A stretch of 64,000 nucleotides of DNA from Achromobacter ruhlandii (lineage in GTDB: Bacteria; Pseudomonadota; Gammaproteobacteria; Burkholderiales; Burkholderiaceae_B), in the NCBI RefSeq assembly GCF_902859695.1, contig NZ_CADIJL010000032.1:1-64000 (forward strand), read 5' to 3'. Positions within the stretch are counted from its first letter, which is position 1. The number at the start of each line of letters is the position of its first letter. Positions 27,452 through 35,768 of the stretch are shown piece by piece. The notes under the pieces were generated by a model, which was not told the origin of the DNA, did no database searches, and saw only the letters and a list, made by a program, of their open reading frames with translations. The translations under genes were made by a program, and so were the position numbers.

Positions 27452-28819
27452 CTACTCCTTGTCAGCAGAAATGGGGGCCCCGGTATCGCGGAGCCATTGC
27501 GATCCCGCTCCCGCGTAGACGCTCCAACCCGACGCAGGCACGGCCCCGCCCAACCGCGGCGCCTGCGGAAAAGCCGCATCGACCAGCTCACGCCCGCGCC
27601 GCAGCTGGTCGGCCATGGCCGGCTCATTGCGCGACACGATCCTTGGCGTCACGAAGATCGCCAATTCGGTCTCGCGCAACTGGTAGCGGTGTGACGAAAA
27701 CAGCGCGCCGAGGATCGGGATGTCCTTCAGCCCGGGCAGGCCGGTGACCTCGTCGGAACGCTCTCGCGACAGGAAGCCGCCGATGACCAGCGTGTCACCG
27801 GACCGCACGTTGAATTCCGTCGACGCCCGACGGGTACGCAGCGCCGGCCCGCCGGCCGCGGTCAAGGCCATGTCGACGGAGCTGGCCTCGACCTCGATCT
27901 GCGAACGGATGACGCCGTTGCGATCGATACGCGGCGTGATCCGCAACGACACCCCATAGGGCTTGAACAACGTCGTGGGATTGCCACGCGAATCGGTCGA
28001 GACGTAAGGCACTTCGCCCCCCGCAAGAAAGGTCGCGCTGGCGCCGCTGCGCGCCAGCAATTGCGGCTGGGCCAGCATCACGGCTTCGCCACGCTGGGCC
28101 AGCGCCGCGATGCGGGCCGACAGCAGCGCGTTGACGCCGAAATAGCCTGCCGCGGACGAGACCGGCAAGGGGGTGTCTACTGGTTGCTCGCCGGGCCGGC
28201 TCATCCTGCCCCGCGAGCCGGCGTCCCAGGCCAGCGCCGCGTTCAGCCCCCCTTGCGTCACGCCATCCCAACGAACGCCGAACTCGCGCAATCGCGAACT
28301 GGGGATTTCAACCACCTGCACGTCCAGCAACACCATGCTGTCCCAGCCCACCTGTCCGGTGAAGTCCACGACCTCGGGATACCGCTGTGCCAGCGCCGCC
28401 ACCCGGGCGCGGTCATCGTCGGACAGACCCTCCCCCTCTATGACGACCTGACCGCCCACCAGGGTGCTGCGCGTGCCGGGAATACGCGCCAACAGGGAGT
28501 CGACTTCGGCCAGCAGACGCGGCGTGCCGGCCGCCACCACGCGCACGTCATAGCTCGCAAGGCCCGCCTCCGCCCACACATGCATCGAGGACACGCCTTC
28601 GGCGCGCGCCGACACCACGACCTCGCGATCGTCGGTTGCCACCGCGCTCAGCACCTGGCTGTTGCCGATGGCCACGCGTGTGACGCCAGGCTGCGCCAGT
28701 ACGCGGCTCTCGCCGACCTGCATCTCGAGCGTCTCGACCGCTGACCACGCCGGCGGGCAGGCCAGTGCCAGGCACAGCGCGGCCAGGACCTCGATAGACT
28801 CAATCCGTCCGATCCTCAT
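27452..28819 (-). CDS. cpaC: CpaC/RcpA outer membrane secretin
   Basis: The 455-residue protein has a signal peptide ending near PAWSA, an N-terminal BON/pilus-biogenesis region (GESRVLAQPGVTRVAIGNS), and a secretin core with VLLDVQVVEIPSSRLREFGVRW, VMLAQPQLLARSGASATFLAGGEVPY, a GVSLRITPRI motif and GFLSRERSDEVTGLPGLKDIPILGALF. It forms the outer-membrane gate of the Tad pilus. Its start overlaps the cpaB stop by four bases. Confidence 0.93.
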   Translation of the reverse strand: MRIGRIESIEVLAALCLALACPPAWSAVETLEMQVGESRVLAQPGVTRVAIGNSQVLSAVATDDREVVVSARAEGVSSMHVWAEAGLASYDVRVVAAGTPRLLAEVDSLLARIPGTRSTLVGGQVVIEGEGLSDDDRARVAALAQRYPEVVDFTGQVGWDSMVLLDVQVVEIPSSRLREFGVRWDGVTQGGLNAALAWDAGSRGRMSRPGEQPVDTPLPVSSAAGYFGVNALLSARIAALAQRGEAVMLAQPQLLARSGASATFLAGGEVPYVSTDSRGNPTTLFKPYGVSLRITPRIDRNGVIRSQIEVEASSVDMALTAAGGPALRTRRASTEFNVRSGDTLVIGGFLSRERSDEVTGLPGLKDIPILGALFSSHRYQLRETELAIFVTPRIVSRNEPAMADQLRRGRELVDAAFPQAPRLGGAVPASGWSVYAGAGSQWLRDTGAPISADKE

Positions 28820-29655
28820 GGGTGCTCCGATTCGAAATCCGCCAGCGCCGAGGTCGGCGCAAGGGTTTGGGCGCGTTCGTCCGGCCGGTCGCCGTACAGG
28901 ATGACCACCCCCGAAGAGCGCTGCGGTGTCGGCGCCGGGCCAACCGGAGGCAGCGGATCGTGCGCGGGGCCGGCGTCGATGTCCCCCGGGTCGTTCCGGT
29001 TGCGCAGCACCGCGGTCAGCGTTCCCGACTGTCTGGCCGAGAGGTACCGCACGGCCTCGTCGGGACGAGCCGCCAGCGTGATCTGGCCGTGGCCACCGCC
29101 GTCGCCGGTATCGGTAGCGGTCAGTACCCGCATGCCTTGCAACACCGGCACGGTCGCCTCTCGTCCCCGGATTGTCCGGGAGACGTAGATATCAATGGCA
29201 TCGCCCGCCTTCAACATGCCCGCCAGGCCCCCCAGATCGGCAGCCGCCACCACGAACGCACGCTGTCCTGGCGCGATCCGCGCGGCCAGCGAACGTGATG
29301 ACGTGGGATCGGCCGCACCCAGGCACGCACTGAGCAACAGTTCGCCGCCCGCCAGGTCGGCCGCCAGTCGAGTGCCCAGTACCCCGTCAACCGCCTGCGG
29401 ATCGATGCTGGCCGCGGGTGCCCATATCGCCGGAACTTCGCGTACCGCCAACTGCGACGCCTCCAGCACGGTGCCCGCCGGTAAGTCACGCGCCGCCACC
29501 AGGCGGCTGACCAGCGGCGTGCTGGCCGCGGCCTCCAGGCGCGCTATCCGCTGCCGCACGTGCTCTCGGACGGCCCAGGCCGACACCAGCCCGGCTGCCA
29601 GCGCCAACAATGGGACCGCCAACTTGCGCAGGCCCGGGAAAACGACGCGCGTCAT
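28816..29655 (-). CDS. cpaB: CpaB/RcpC Tad pilus assembly protein
   Basis: The 279-residue protein has one N-terminal membrane helix followed by an SAF domain (AARDLPAGTVLEASQLAVREVP) and the RcpC/CpaB domain (GQRAFVVAA, LKAGDAIDIYVSRT, with a GQITLAARPDEA end). It is a periplasmic component that stabilises the secretin. The C-terminal 60 residues are proline-rich and variable. The ATG at 29,655 overlaps the upstream stop by four bases. Confidence 0.9.
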   Translation of the reverse strand: MTRVVFPGLRKLAVPLLALAAGLVSAWAVREHVRQRIARLEAAASTPLVSRLVAARDLPAGTVLEASQLAVREVPAIWAPAASIDPQAVDGVLGTRLAADLAGGELLLSACLGAADPTSSRSLAARIAPGQRAFVVAAADLGGLAGMLKAGDAIDIYVSRTIRGREATVPVLQGMRVLTATDTGDGGGHGQITLAARPDEAVRYLSARQSGTLTAVLRNRNDPGDIDAGPAHDPLPPVGPAPTPQRSSGVVILYGDRPDERAQTLAPTSALADFESEHP

Positions 29656-30407
29656 GGGACCCTCCGCCGGATCCACAAACCGCTGCCAGCATCCACCGGC
29701 AACAGCAGCCAGTCCAACCGCTCACCGCGGCGGCGCCACGACTGCCAGTCGCCGGCATCGGCACGCTTGCCATCGTCCTCCCAACCGTGGCGCCGCAATC
29801 CCTGGCGTATGACCGACGCCAGGCGCGCCGGGGGGAGTGGATGTTGCCAGATGCGCTCAGACATGCGCACCCCGCCGTCTGCCACGACGACATCAAGCTC
29901 CAAGCGCGCCGCGGGTGGCAACCAGGCCGGCAGTGGCGCATCCTGACGCGTCGTCGACACCAGCAACGATGACACGCTGCCCACGCTGCGCCCCGCCACG
30001 GGACTTGCCAACACGGCCATCCAGAGGGCATCGCCCAGGCGCCCGGACAGGATCGCCACGCCGGGCAGCACCATGAGATCGCGCAATGCGGGTTGCTGGC
30101 GCGACAGGGTGCGGATCAATTCCGGGACGTCGACGGGCGCATCGAACACCACCGCCTGCAGCGGCAAGCCATACAGCCACAATCGATCCGCCAAGGGCTC
30201 AACCCGCGACCCAGCCGGGAAACGCATTGCCGCCGGCGTCATCGCCGTCGGCTGGGAAGTGGCTGGCGTGGTCGCGCTCGCCGGATCCGGCCACACGACG
30301 GCTGTCATCGCCAATCCGCAAACGGCCAGCCTCCCAGCCAGGGCACGGCCCCAGCCATACCTGGCACGATGATGACGGCGCCCTCTCATCGCCGACCGCG
30401 CGTTCAT
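29652..30407 (-). CDS. unrecognised secreted protein of the Tad operon
   Basis: The 251-residue protein has a basic start (MNARSAMRGRRHHRAR) and a signal peptide with a hydrophobic core ending near PASA. Then come two to three short beta-rich stretches containing FDAPVDVPELIRTLSRQQPALR and PGVAILSGRLGDALWMA. I recognise no domain. Its 4-base overlaps on both sides (with tadE-like and cpaB) place it firmly in the Tad operon, so a periplasmic accessory role in pilus assembly is likely. It could be a substitute for an absent component such as TadD, though it has no TPR motif. Confidence 0.75.
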   Translation of the reverse strand: MNARSAMRGRRHHRARYGWGRALAGRLAVCGLAMTAVVWPDPASATTPATSQPTAMTPAAMRFPAGSRVEPLADRLWLYGLPLQAVVFDAPVDVPELIRTLSRQQPALRDLMVLPGVAILSGRLGDALWMAVLASPVAGRSVGSVSSLLVSTTRQDAPLPAWLPPAARLELDVVVADGGVRMSERIWQHPLPPARLASVIRQGLRRHGWEDDGKRADAGDWQSWRRRGERLDWLLLPVDAGSGLWIRRRVP

Positions 30408-31003
30408 GGATGTCCCCGCTTGTCGTCGTTCATGCGCTTGTCGGCAGGCACCACGTCCGCCCAGGACGACAGCCAATCGAGGGACAACGAAGACCGGTGC
30501 CATGGTGCGTCCACCGCTTCGATCACCGGCGCGACAACACGCGCCAGGGATACCGAGTTCGCGGCTGCCCGATTCCGCATCGTCATGGCGGCGCCTATAC
30601 GCCGCTGTACCTCGTCGTCGTCCCGCGCATTGCCCGCCCCCGCCGCGACCGCGATGCGACGCACTAGGCGCACATCGCCCCAGCCCGCCCCGCCGGATAC
30701 GTCCGCGGAGGACATGGCCGACACCCGGCGCGCATCCGCGGCCGACCATTCGCCTTGCCCTTCGTCATCGCCGGCACCGGCCACGAGCTGGAGACGCACC
30801 CCGCGCGGGACGTCATGCGCTTCCGCGCCCGCGCCCATGGCGATCAACATCGCAGCTGCGCGGCTGTCTTGGAGCAGTGTCAGCGCGGTGTACTGCGTCT
30901 TGCCCACCCAGGCGATCGCCAGGAGCAGCAGGATCAGGATCGGCAGCAGGAGCAGCGCCTCGACCATGGCCTGCCCATGCTGTCCAAGGATGCGACGCCT
31001 CAT
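30404..31003 (-). CDS. TadE-like pseudopilin
   Basis: The 199-residue protein begins MRRRILGQHGQAMVEALLLLPILILLLL. The G-Q-A-M-V-E layout (glycine, then glutamate at +4/+5 and a hydrophobic helix) is the prepilin-like signature of TadE/TadF minor pseudopilins. The rest is a periplasmic domain of unknown structure. It overlaps both neighbours by four bases. TadE is thought to help initiate pilus assembly. Confidence 0.82.
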   Translation of the reverse strand: MRRRILGQHGQAMVEALLLLPILILLLLAIAWVGKTQYTALTLLQDSRAAAMLIAMGAGAEAHDVPRGVRLQLVAGAGDDEGQGEWSAADARRVSAMSSADVSGGAGWGDVRLVRRIAVAAGAGNARDDDEVQRRIGAAMTMRNRAAANSVSLARVVAPVIEAVDAPWHRSSLSLDWLSSWADVVPADKRMNDDKRGHP

Positions 31004-32379
31004 GGTGCTTCCCCACCCGACGGCGCGGATGCCTGCGTCCGCGCCGACAACCGTGCCTGCCAGTAAGGACGAAACAGCGTGGCCAATTCGTCTTGGCCAT
31101 CGGGCCGCGGCAACGGTCTTGCGAAATAGGTCTCGGCGGCACTGGTGACGGTGATCGCCGTGCCCCCGGCGGCGCTGGCGCCAGGCGCCATCCCTACATT
31201 GCGGGGTCGTGCAAGCGGCGCCGCGCGCGATTGCAGGCTCACGGCCAGCGTAAAGCGCAGCGGCACGGCACCGTTCGTCACCTCGTAATCGTCCGGCACT
31301 CCCCTTCCGGGCCAACGCCGTACGTGTGCCAGGGCGTAGGAATTGGCTAGTGGCGTCTGTATGCCGGTACCCAGGTCCCACGTGGTCGACTCCTTCACCC
31401 AGCGCCAGAAATCCAGCGCGGTGAAATCGACAGGCGGACCCACTGCATATTCCACCTCGGCCGGTGGCTTGCCATCGGGTCCGAGCACGGCGCCCCAGCC
31501 CATGCTGTATTCGCGGTAGTAGCAACCCGCCCAGCGATTCCAGCGCGAGGAATGGAACGACTGCGTGTCCAGCGCCCCCCAACGTCCGTCCGCGCCCAGC
31601 CAGGTCGAGCCCCGGCGCCGCAAGACATGCGGCGATTTCGGGCACCGCGCGTTGGCCGGCAGCGCATTGCGCCGCGTCCCGTCGCGCCGGCCGAGAAAGC
31701 CGTAGCGGTCCACCGCCTGTTCGACCGCAGACCAAAGGCCGATGCCGGGTGTCGCGGCGCGCCGCCGCACGTAGCCCGGCCACGCGTCGCGCAGTACCCG
31801 CGGCACCGGTTGCGCGGCCGACGTGCCATCCCCATAGTTGTCTTGCAGCACCGCCCGCATCAGCCGCTCACGCGCGGCCGGCAGCCCGGCAACGGCGGCG
31901 GCAGACGCCGCCGCGAGCACTTCGTGCACCACCCGGTCGTGTTCGGCATACGCCTGTGCCAGGCCAACTTGCGTCTGGGGATCGGCACGCGCCGCGCGAT
32001 AGGCCTGCCCCACGTCGCGGCCAAACAGGGTGGCGAGCAGGTTCCCAGGAGGATTGTTGCGCCGCCGCTGGCCGGCGAGCGTGTCCGTGAAGGCCATCGA
32101 CGCGCCCAGCGTCACCATGTGTGCCATCGCGATCTGGTGGGCGACCTGCGCGCGATTGGCATAGGCCAGGAAATTGAGCCGGCGCGCCTGTTCCAGCGCG
32201 CCGCTGTAGGCCGCCGCATCCGCCGCGTGGGTCAGTCGCGCCCGCGCCTCGACCATCCGCCCCAGGCCATGCAGCATGGCCAGCACGGCCGCAAGCACGC
32301 CCAGCAACAGCAGGCCCGGCGCCAACACCTGCCCGCGCTGTCCGGCTTGCCACGTGAGACCGGGGACGTGCCGCGTCAT
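31000..32379 (-). CDS. TadG-like Tad pilus protein
   Basis: The 459-residue protein has an N-terminal membrane helix preceded by QRGQVLAPGLLLLG, and then the TadG-N-like motif RARLTHAADAAAYSGALEQARRLNFLAYANRAQVAHQIAMAHM. The AADAAAYSGA element is characteristic of TadG-family proteins. A large periplasmic region follows. No vWA MIDAS motif is evident. It overlaps the truncated prepilin-like gene upstream and the TadE-like gene downstream by four bases each. Confidence 0.82.
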   Translation of the reverse strand: MTRHVPGLTWQAGQRGQVLAPGLLLLGVLAAVLAMLHGLGRMVEARARLTHAADAAAYSGALEQARRLNFLAYANRAQVAHQIAMAHMVTLGASMAFTDTLAGQRRRNNPPGNLLATLFGRDVGQAYRAARADPQTQVGLAQAYAEHDRVVHEVLAAASAAAVAGLPAARERLMRAVLQDNYGDGTSAAQPVPRVLRDAWPGYVRRRAATPGIGLWSAVEQAVDRYGFLGRRDGTRRNALPANARCPKSPHVLRRRGSTWLGADGRWGALDTQSFHSSRWNRWAGCYYREYSMGWGAVLGPDGKPPAEVEYAVGPPVDFTALDFWRWVKESTTWDLGTGIQTPLANSYALAHVRRWPGRGVPDDYEVTNGAVPLRFTLAVSLQSRAAPLARPRNVGMAPGASAAGGTAITVTSAAETYFARPLPRPDGQDELATLFRPYWQARLSARTQASAPSGGEAP

Positions 32380-32609
32380 GGCTCGACCACCGCGTTGCCA
32401 GTGAAGGACTTGAGCGAACGCGCGCCCGTCTGTCCCGCGGCCTTGCGCACCGCCGCTTGGGCGGCACGCGATTGCGCGCTGCCGTCTTCGCCCGCCAATT
32501 CCCGAGCCATGGCGGCGGTCTGCGAACGCACGACCTGGCCAAGGTATTGGTAAACGGCGATCGCCGCCACCGCCACCAGGGCTACGATCACAACATATTC
32601 CGTCAGACT
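32376..32609 (-). pseudogene. prepilin-like Tad gene truncated by the prophage
   Basis: The remaining 77 codons begin SLTEYVVIVALVAVAAIAVY, the body of a class III prepilin (glutamate at +4/+5, then a hydrophobic helix), and end with a 45-residue soluble tail. Upstream in frame are 14 codons of unrelated AT-rich sequence and then TAA at 32,649-32,651, with no ATG or good GTG/TTG start. The usual basic leader with glycine at the cleavage site is missing. The first in-frame GTG (32,589-32,591) would start inside the helix. I infer that prophage integration removed the 5' end. Its stop overlaps the tadG-like start by four bases. Confidence 0.75.
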
Positions 32610-32896
32610 ACATCGAACCGGAGATATGCCTTTGAAATTGAAAGGAAATTACCATCGACTTGTCTAAAACATGACGACCAACCTTCTTCTCTAATGCCCT
32701 GATTTATAGGGCCTTTGAGATTAGTTTTAGACACATAGGTACCGAAGCGGACGCCCTATGTTACGTAGGTACTCGTTTCACGAGCGCTAGGGCATTGATA
32801 AGAAGCCTGTACCAAGCTAGCACCGTGATCGTGTAAGGTACCATCGCACTGATTTTTGACATATATTGCTGCATCTAGCTACAACAGGATGCGCAA
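32610..32896 (+). other. noncoding prophage left end with inverted repeats
   Basis: No gene is seen. A 10-bp inverted repeat TGTCTAAAAC (32,661-32,670) and GTTTTAGACA (32,724-32,733) encloses a small hairpin GCCCT-GATTTAT-AGGGC (32,696-32,712). A TTGACA box occurs at 32,856, 36 bases before the ATPase gene start. The repeats could be integrase arm sites next to attL; this is inference. Confidence 0.45.
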
Positions 32897-34417
32897 ATGG
32901 CAGCCACGATTGTCATCAAGAATCTAAAGCACATAAGACAACTGGAGTTCTCGATTCCCGGTCCGGGCGTTCATTTGTTAACGGGTGCCAATGGATCGGG
33001 GAAGACTTCCCTCCTAGCGTGCTTACTCCGCATCGGCAAGCCAAATGCATTTCCGCTGCATTTCCGTCCATCGTCAATCTCCCCCCGTATCGATAACTTC
33101 GACGGAGCCGCCGTCACATACGCATGCGACGGTCGCCAGGTGACCTACACATATGGTGGTACCAGGTGGGTCCCCCGGCCCAAATCGGGTGGCGATGTAC
33201 TCGACGCAATCGGGTTTTCCGGCGTGAACTATGTAGGCGCGACCGCCGAGCGGATAACACCTAGGCCTGAAGAGGTTCGTCCCAATAATGTTCAAGCGGC
33301 TCCACCAGAGATTATTGCCGCCGCCAACCGAATTTTCGGCACAAGTAAGTTTACGGAACTGCGCACAATAAACGTGACGCGCGGGGTACAAACACCAGTC
33401 TATTTACTTCAAAAAACAACGCCTCCCGGCGAGCGCACGCAATACTACACCGAACGTAATTTTAGTCTTGGGGAGCTGTGCGTAATAAAGCTGATCAAGA
33501 ACCTGATGACATGGCCGGCCAACTCGCTGGTGCTGATTGACGAACTTGAAATTGCACTACACCCGCGAGCCCAAATTGAGCTACATGATTATCTTCAAGA
33601 AGTTGCTGAAGCGAGAAATCTGACTATCATTTTCTCAACTCATTCGGTCAGCCTAATAAAGAGCGCCCCGCGCAGCAACCTGATATTCCTTGAAGCCCGG
33701 GGGGATGAGATCATCAGGGGTTACAAGGGGTGCTTTCCCACGTACATCCTGGGAAGCCTTGCCCATACTGAGGAGAGGGTGCCAGATAAGATCATCTACG
33801 TTGAAGACGAGGCCGCCGAAGCGTTCACGAGCGTGTTGGTCGATCACTGCCTCGCACTCATCTATCCGCCGGATCGTCCCATTCCTCGCCCTAGTTTTAG
33901 GATTGTTCCTCTGGGGACATACGATTCTGTCCTACGCTTTGTGGCTCGACAAGGCGAAATACTGCCGCAAGCGACTCAAGCATATGCCCTGTTAGATCAA
34001 GATGTCCAAACAGAGGTCGTCCCTGACTGGCAAACCAGGCAAAACTATCCCCGCTTAGAAGCACTCGCGCAGTTGGGAAATCAAGTCAAGTATCTGCCGA
34101 CCACACCCGAAGTCGGACTCATAGACTACCTGGTGAACGACCAGGCAAACGCGGAACGGGCCTTACGCATTGCCTTTAACGACCCTCAACTCACATTCCG
34201 CCGGCAAGAGCTAGGCCCTCAGTTAAATCCCGAAGAAGGCAAGATCCGCAGACAGGCCAAGGTGGCGGTCAGGGTTGTCGTCGATACGCTGGCCGCCCGC
34301 TATCCTGCGCTTGGCAAACCCATGATTCGACAACGTTTGTACAGCACGCTCGCGAAGCATTATTTCAATACCCGCACTGACGATATGATTGAGCTAGTTG
34401 CCTCGATGCTGAGCTGA
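32897..34417 (+). CDS. OLD-like ATPase with TOPRIM-type nuclease domain, candidate phage-defence gene
   Basis: The 506-residue protein has an SMC/OLD-type ATPase: Walker A GANGSGKTS (30-38), a signature-like FSLGELCVIK, Walker B LVLIDELEIALHP (about 211-223) and the switch histidine in FSTHS (about 245-249). The C-terminal part opens with KIIYVEDEAAEAF (about 297), a good match to the first TOPRIM motif, and contains ALLDQDVQ (about 363), resembling the DxD motif. OLD nucleases of P2 and relatives block other phages. Codon use and GC content are unlike the Tad genes beside it. It stands alone on the plus strand next to the prophage end, the usual place for a lysogenic-conversion gene. OLD family membership is probable; target unknown. 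Confidence 0.75.
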   Translation: MAATIVIKNLKHIRQLEFSIPGPGVHLLTGANGSGKTSLLACLLRIGKPNAFPLHFRPSSISPRIDNFDGAAVTYACDGRQVTYTYGGTRWVPRPKSGGDVLDAIGFSGVNYVGATAERITPRPEEVRPNNVQAAPPEIIAAANRIFGTSKFTELRTINVTRGVQTPVYLLQKTTPPGERTQYYTERNFSLGELCVIKLIKNLMTWPANSLVLIDELEIALHPRAQIELHDYLQEVAEARNLTIIFSTHSVSLIKSAPRSNLIFLEARGDEIIRGYKGCFPTYILGSLAHTEERVPDKIIYVEDEAAEAFTSVLVDHCLALIYPPDRPIPRPSFRIVPLGTYDSVLRFVARQGEILPQATQAYALLDQDVQTEVVPDWQTRQNYPRLEALAQLGNQVKYLPTTPEVGLIDYLVNDQANAERALRIAFNDPQLTFRRQELGPQLNPEEGKIRRQAKVAVRVVVDTLAARYPALGKPMIRQRLYSTLAKHYFNTRTDDMIELVASMLS

Positions 34418-34493
34418 CGCAGTCCGTACGGCGCATAACAGACTAACCATATACTGGCTCATCCAATGGAAGGGTGTGATGTGGGAGGGTGCG

Positions 34494-35160
34494 ATGTGCA
34501 GCCACTACCAGAGCCTGAAAGACGCCGAGCTGCTGCTCAAGAAGTTCGGCGCGCCCAACAAGCCGGCCAGCGGCAAGTACGACATGTGGCCACGCTACCC
34601 GGGCGTTTTCATCCGGCGGCCGGTCGAGCATGAGGCCGGAGATGGGGCAGTGCCGGACCGCGAGGCGGTTGTGGGGCGCTGGGAGGCTGATCAGCGCGAT
34701 GACGAAGGCCGACGGCCTGGACAAGGCCGGCAAGCTGTCGACCATCAACGCCCGCAGCGAGACCGCAGCGAAGTCATTCACCTTCGGCAACGCCTGGCGC
34801 CGGGCCCAGCACTGCATCATCCCGGCCGACGCCATCTTCGAACCTGACTGGCGGTCGGGCGCCGCGTTGGCGACCCGCTTCACCCGGGCCGACGGCGCGC
34901 CGCTGGGCATCGCCGGCCTGTGGGACCGCTGGCGCGACGCCGCCGGCCAGCTGCAGGAGAGCTACACCATGCTCACCATCAACGCCGACCAGGATCCACT
35001 GTTCCGCGACTACCACTAGGCCGGCAAGGAGAAGCGGATGGTCGTCATCTTGCCCGAGGGCGCCTACGGCGACTGGCTCACCGCACCAGCGGATGCGACA
35101 CGAGACTTCCTGGTGCCCTTTCCTGTGGACCGCCTCGTGGCCACGCCCATGGAGAAATAG
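34494..35160 (+). pseudogene. SRAP/YedK-HMCES-type DNA-protein crosslink protein, broken
   Basis: The reading frame starts MCSHYQS, with the catalytic Cys2 that bonds abasic sites. It is intact to REAVVGRW, then shifts by one base near 34,684 (CGCTGGGAGGCTGATC where CGC TGG GGG CTG ATC is expected), and continues as ISAMTKADGL...NARSETAAKSF...PADAIFEPDW...FRDYH. A TAG at 35,017-35,019 replaces an expected CAG (Gln) before AGKEKRMV. Repaired, it would be about 221 residues, the normal family length. SRAP proteins protect abasic sites in single-stranded DNA. With two lesions it is inactive unless the frameshift is a sequencing error. It precedes a LexA-box pair. Confidence 0.82.
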
Positions 35161-35171
35161 GCGTCAGCCTT

Positions 35172-35360
35172 TCACCTTGTCGCCTTGTCGTAGAGCGTGA
35201 TCGCGGCAGCCAGGGACGGCTCCATACCGTGGCGCGTGCTGTTTGCCGCCCAGACCTCGTACTGCCACCGGTTCTGCGCGAACACCCGGCAGATGGTCCA
35301 ACCGCCAGGCCCTGCCCAGTAGTATTCGTCCCGCTGCTGCCAGTCCGTCACGTCCGCCAT
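35172..35360 (-). CDS. small unrecognised phage protein, probably SOS-controlled
   Basis: A 62-residue acidic/aromatic protein begins MADVTDWQQRDEYYWAGPGG after a GAGGGGACGGAAC ribosome-binding stretch. It has four or more tryptophans and no recognisable domain. A perfect TATAAT -10 box (minus strand, 35,415-35,420) overlaps a LexA box 55 bases upstream. This gives it a credible LexA-controlled promoter and supports it being real. Confidence 0.55.
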   Translation of the reverse strand: MADVTDWQQRDEYYWAGPGGWTICRVFAQNRWQYEVWAANSTRHGMEPSLAAAITLYDKATR

Positions 35361-35418
35361 GTTCCGTCCCCTCACGACCGAAATCGGGGCCTAATTGCGC
35401 CAATCTCAGACCAAATTA

Positions 35419-35438
35419 TACTGTACAAACATACAGTA
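35419..35438. promoter_or_regulatory. LexA (SOS) box
   Basis: TACTGTACAAACATACAGTA matches CTGT-N8-ACAG exactly and extends as a palindrome on both sides. It lies between divergent genes and overlaps the -10 region (TATAAT) of the minus-strand gene. Both neighbours should therefore be induced by DNA damage. Confidence 0.8.
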
Positions 35439-35453
35439 TTTTTGAGCAAGACC

Positions 35454-35768
35454 GTGCAATTTCAGTGCAGCGTGCTACGCACACACCACCTCGGCGAGCG
35501 CCGCCGCGACAACGATCCAGGCCAGCCCATCGTGGGCACGGTCCGGATGTACTCCATGCTTCACAAGGGCCTGAATCGGCACGTTCCGCGCATGACCATG
35601 GACGCCCTGGCGAAGTTCGGCGCCACTGTGCCTAGCGCCATCCCGGATCTACTGGAACCTCAACTCCTGACGTTCGCCTCAGACCGAGGCATGATGGTGG
35701 TGGGGTTCGAGGAAATCGCAGGCTGTAGGTACTACCAGGGGTGGTGGATGCAGTGGGTGACGCCTTAA
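35454..35768 (+). CDS. unrecognised SOS-box-linked phage protein
   Basis: A 104-residue protein starts at GTG (MQFQCSVLRTHH); a TTG at 35,442 is an alternative start. It contains RRDNDPGQPIVGTVRMYSML, a PRMTMDALAKFGA stretch and an aromatic tail (CRYYQGWWMQWV). No known domain is apparent. Its start lies 16 bases from the LexA box, and it is oriented away from the other SOS-linked gene. Its composition is that of a real protein. A role in damage response or prophage induction is inferred only from the box. Confidence 0.55.
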   Translation: MQFQCSVLRTHHLGERRRDNDPGQPIVGTVRMYSMLHKGLNRHVPRMTMDALAKFGATVPSAIPDLLEPQLLTFASDRGMMVVGFEEIAGCRYYQGWWMQWVTP

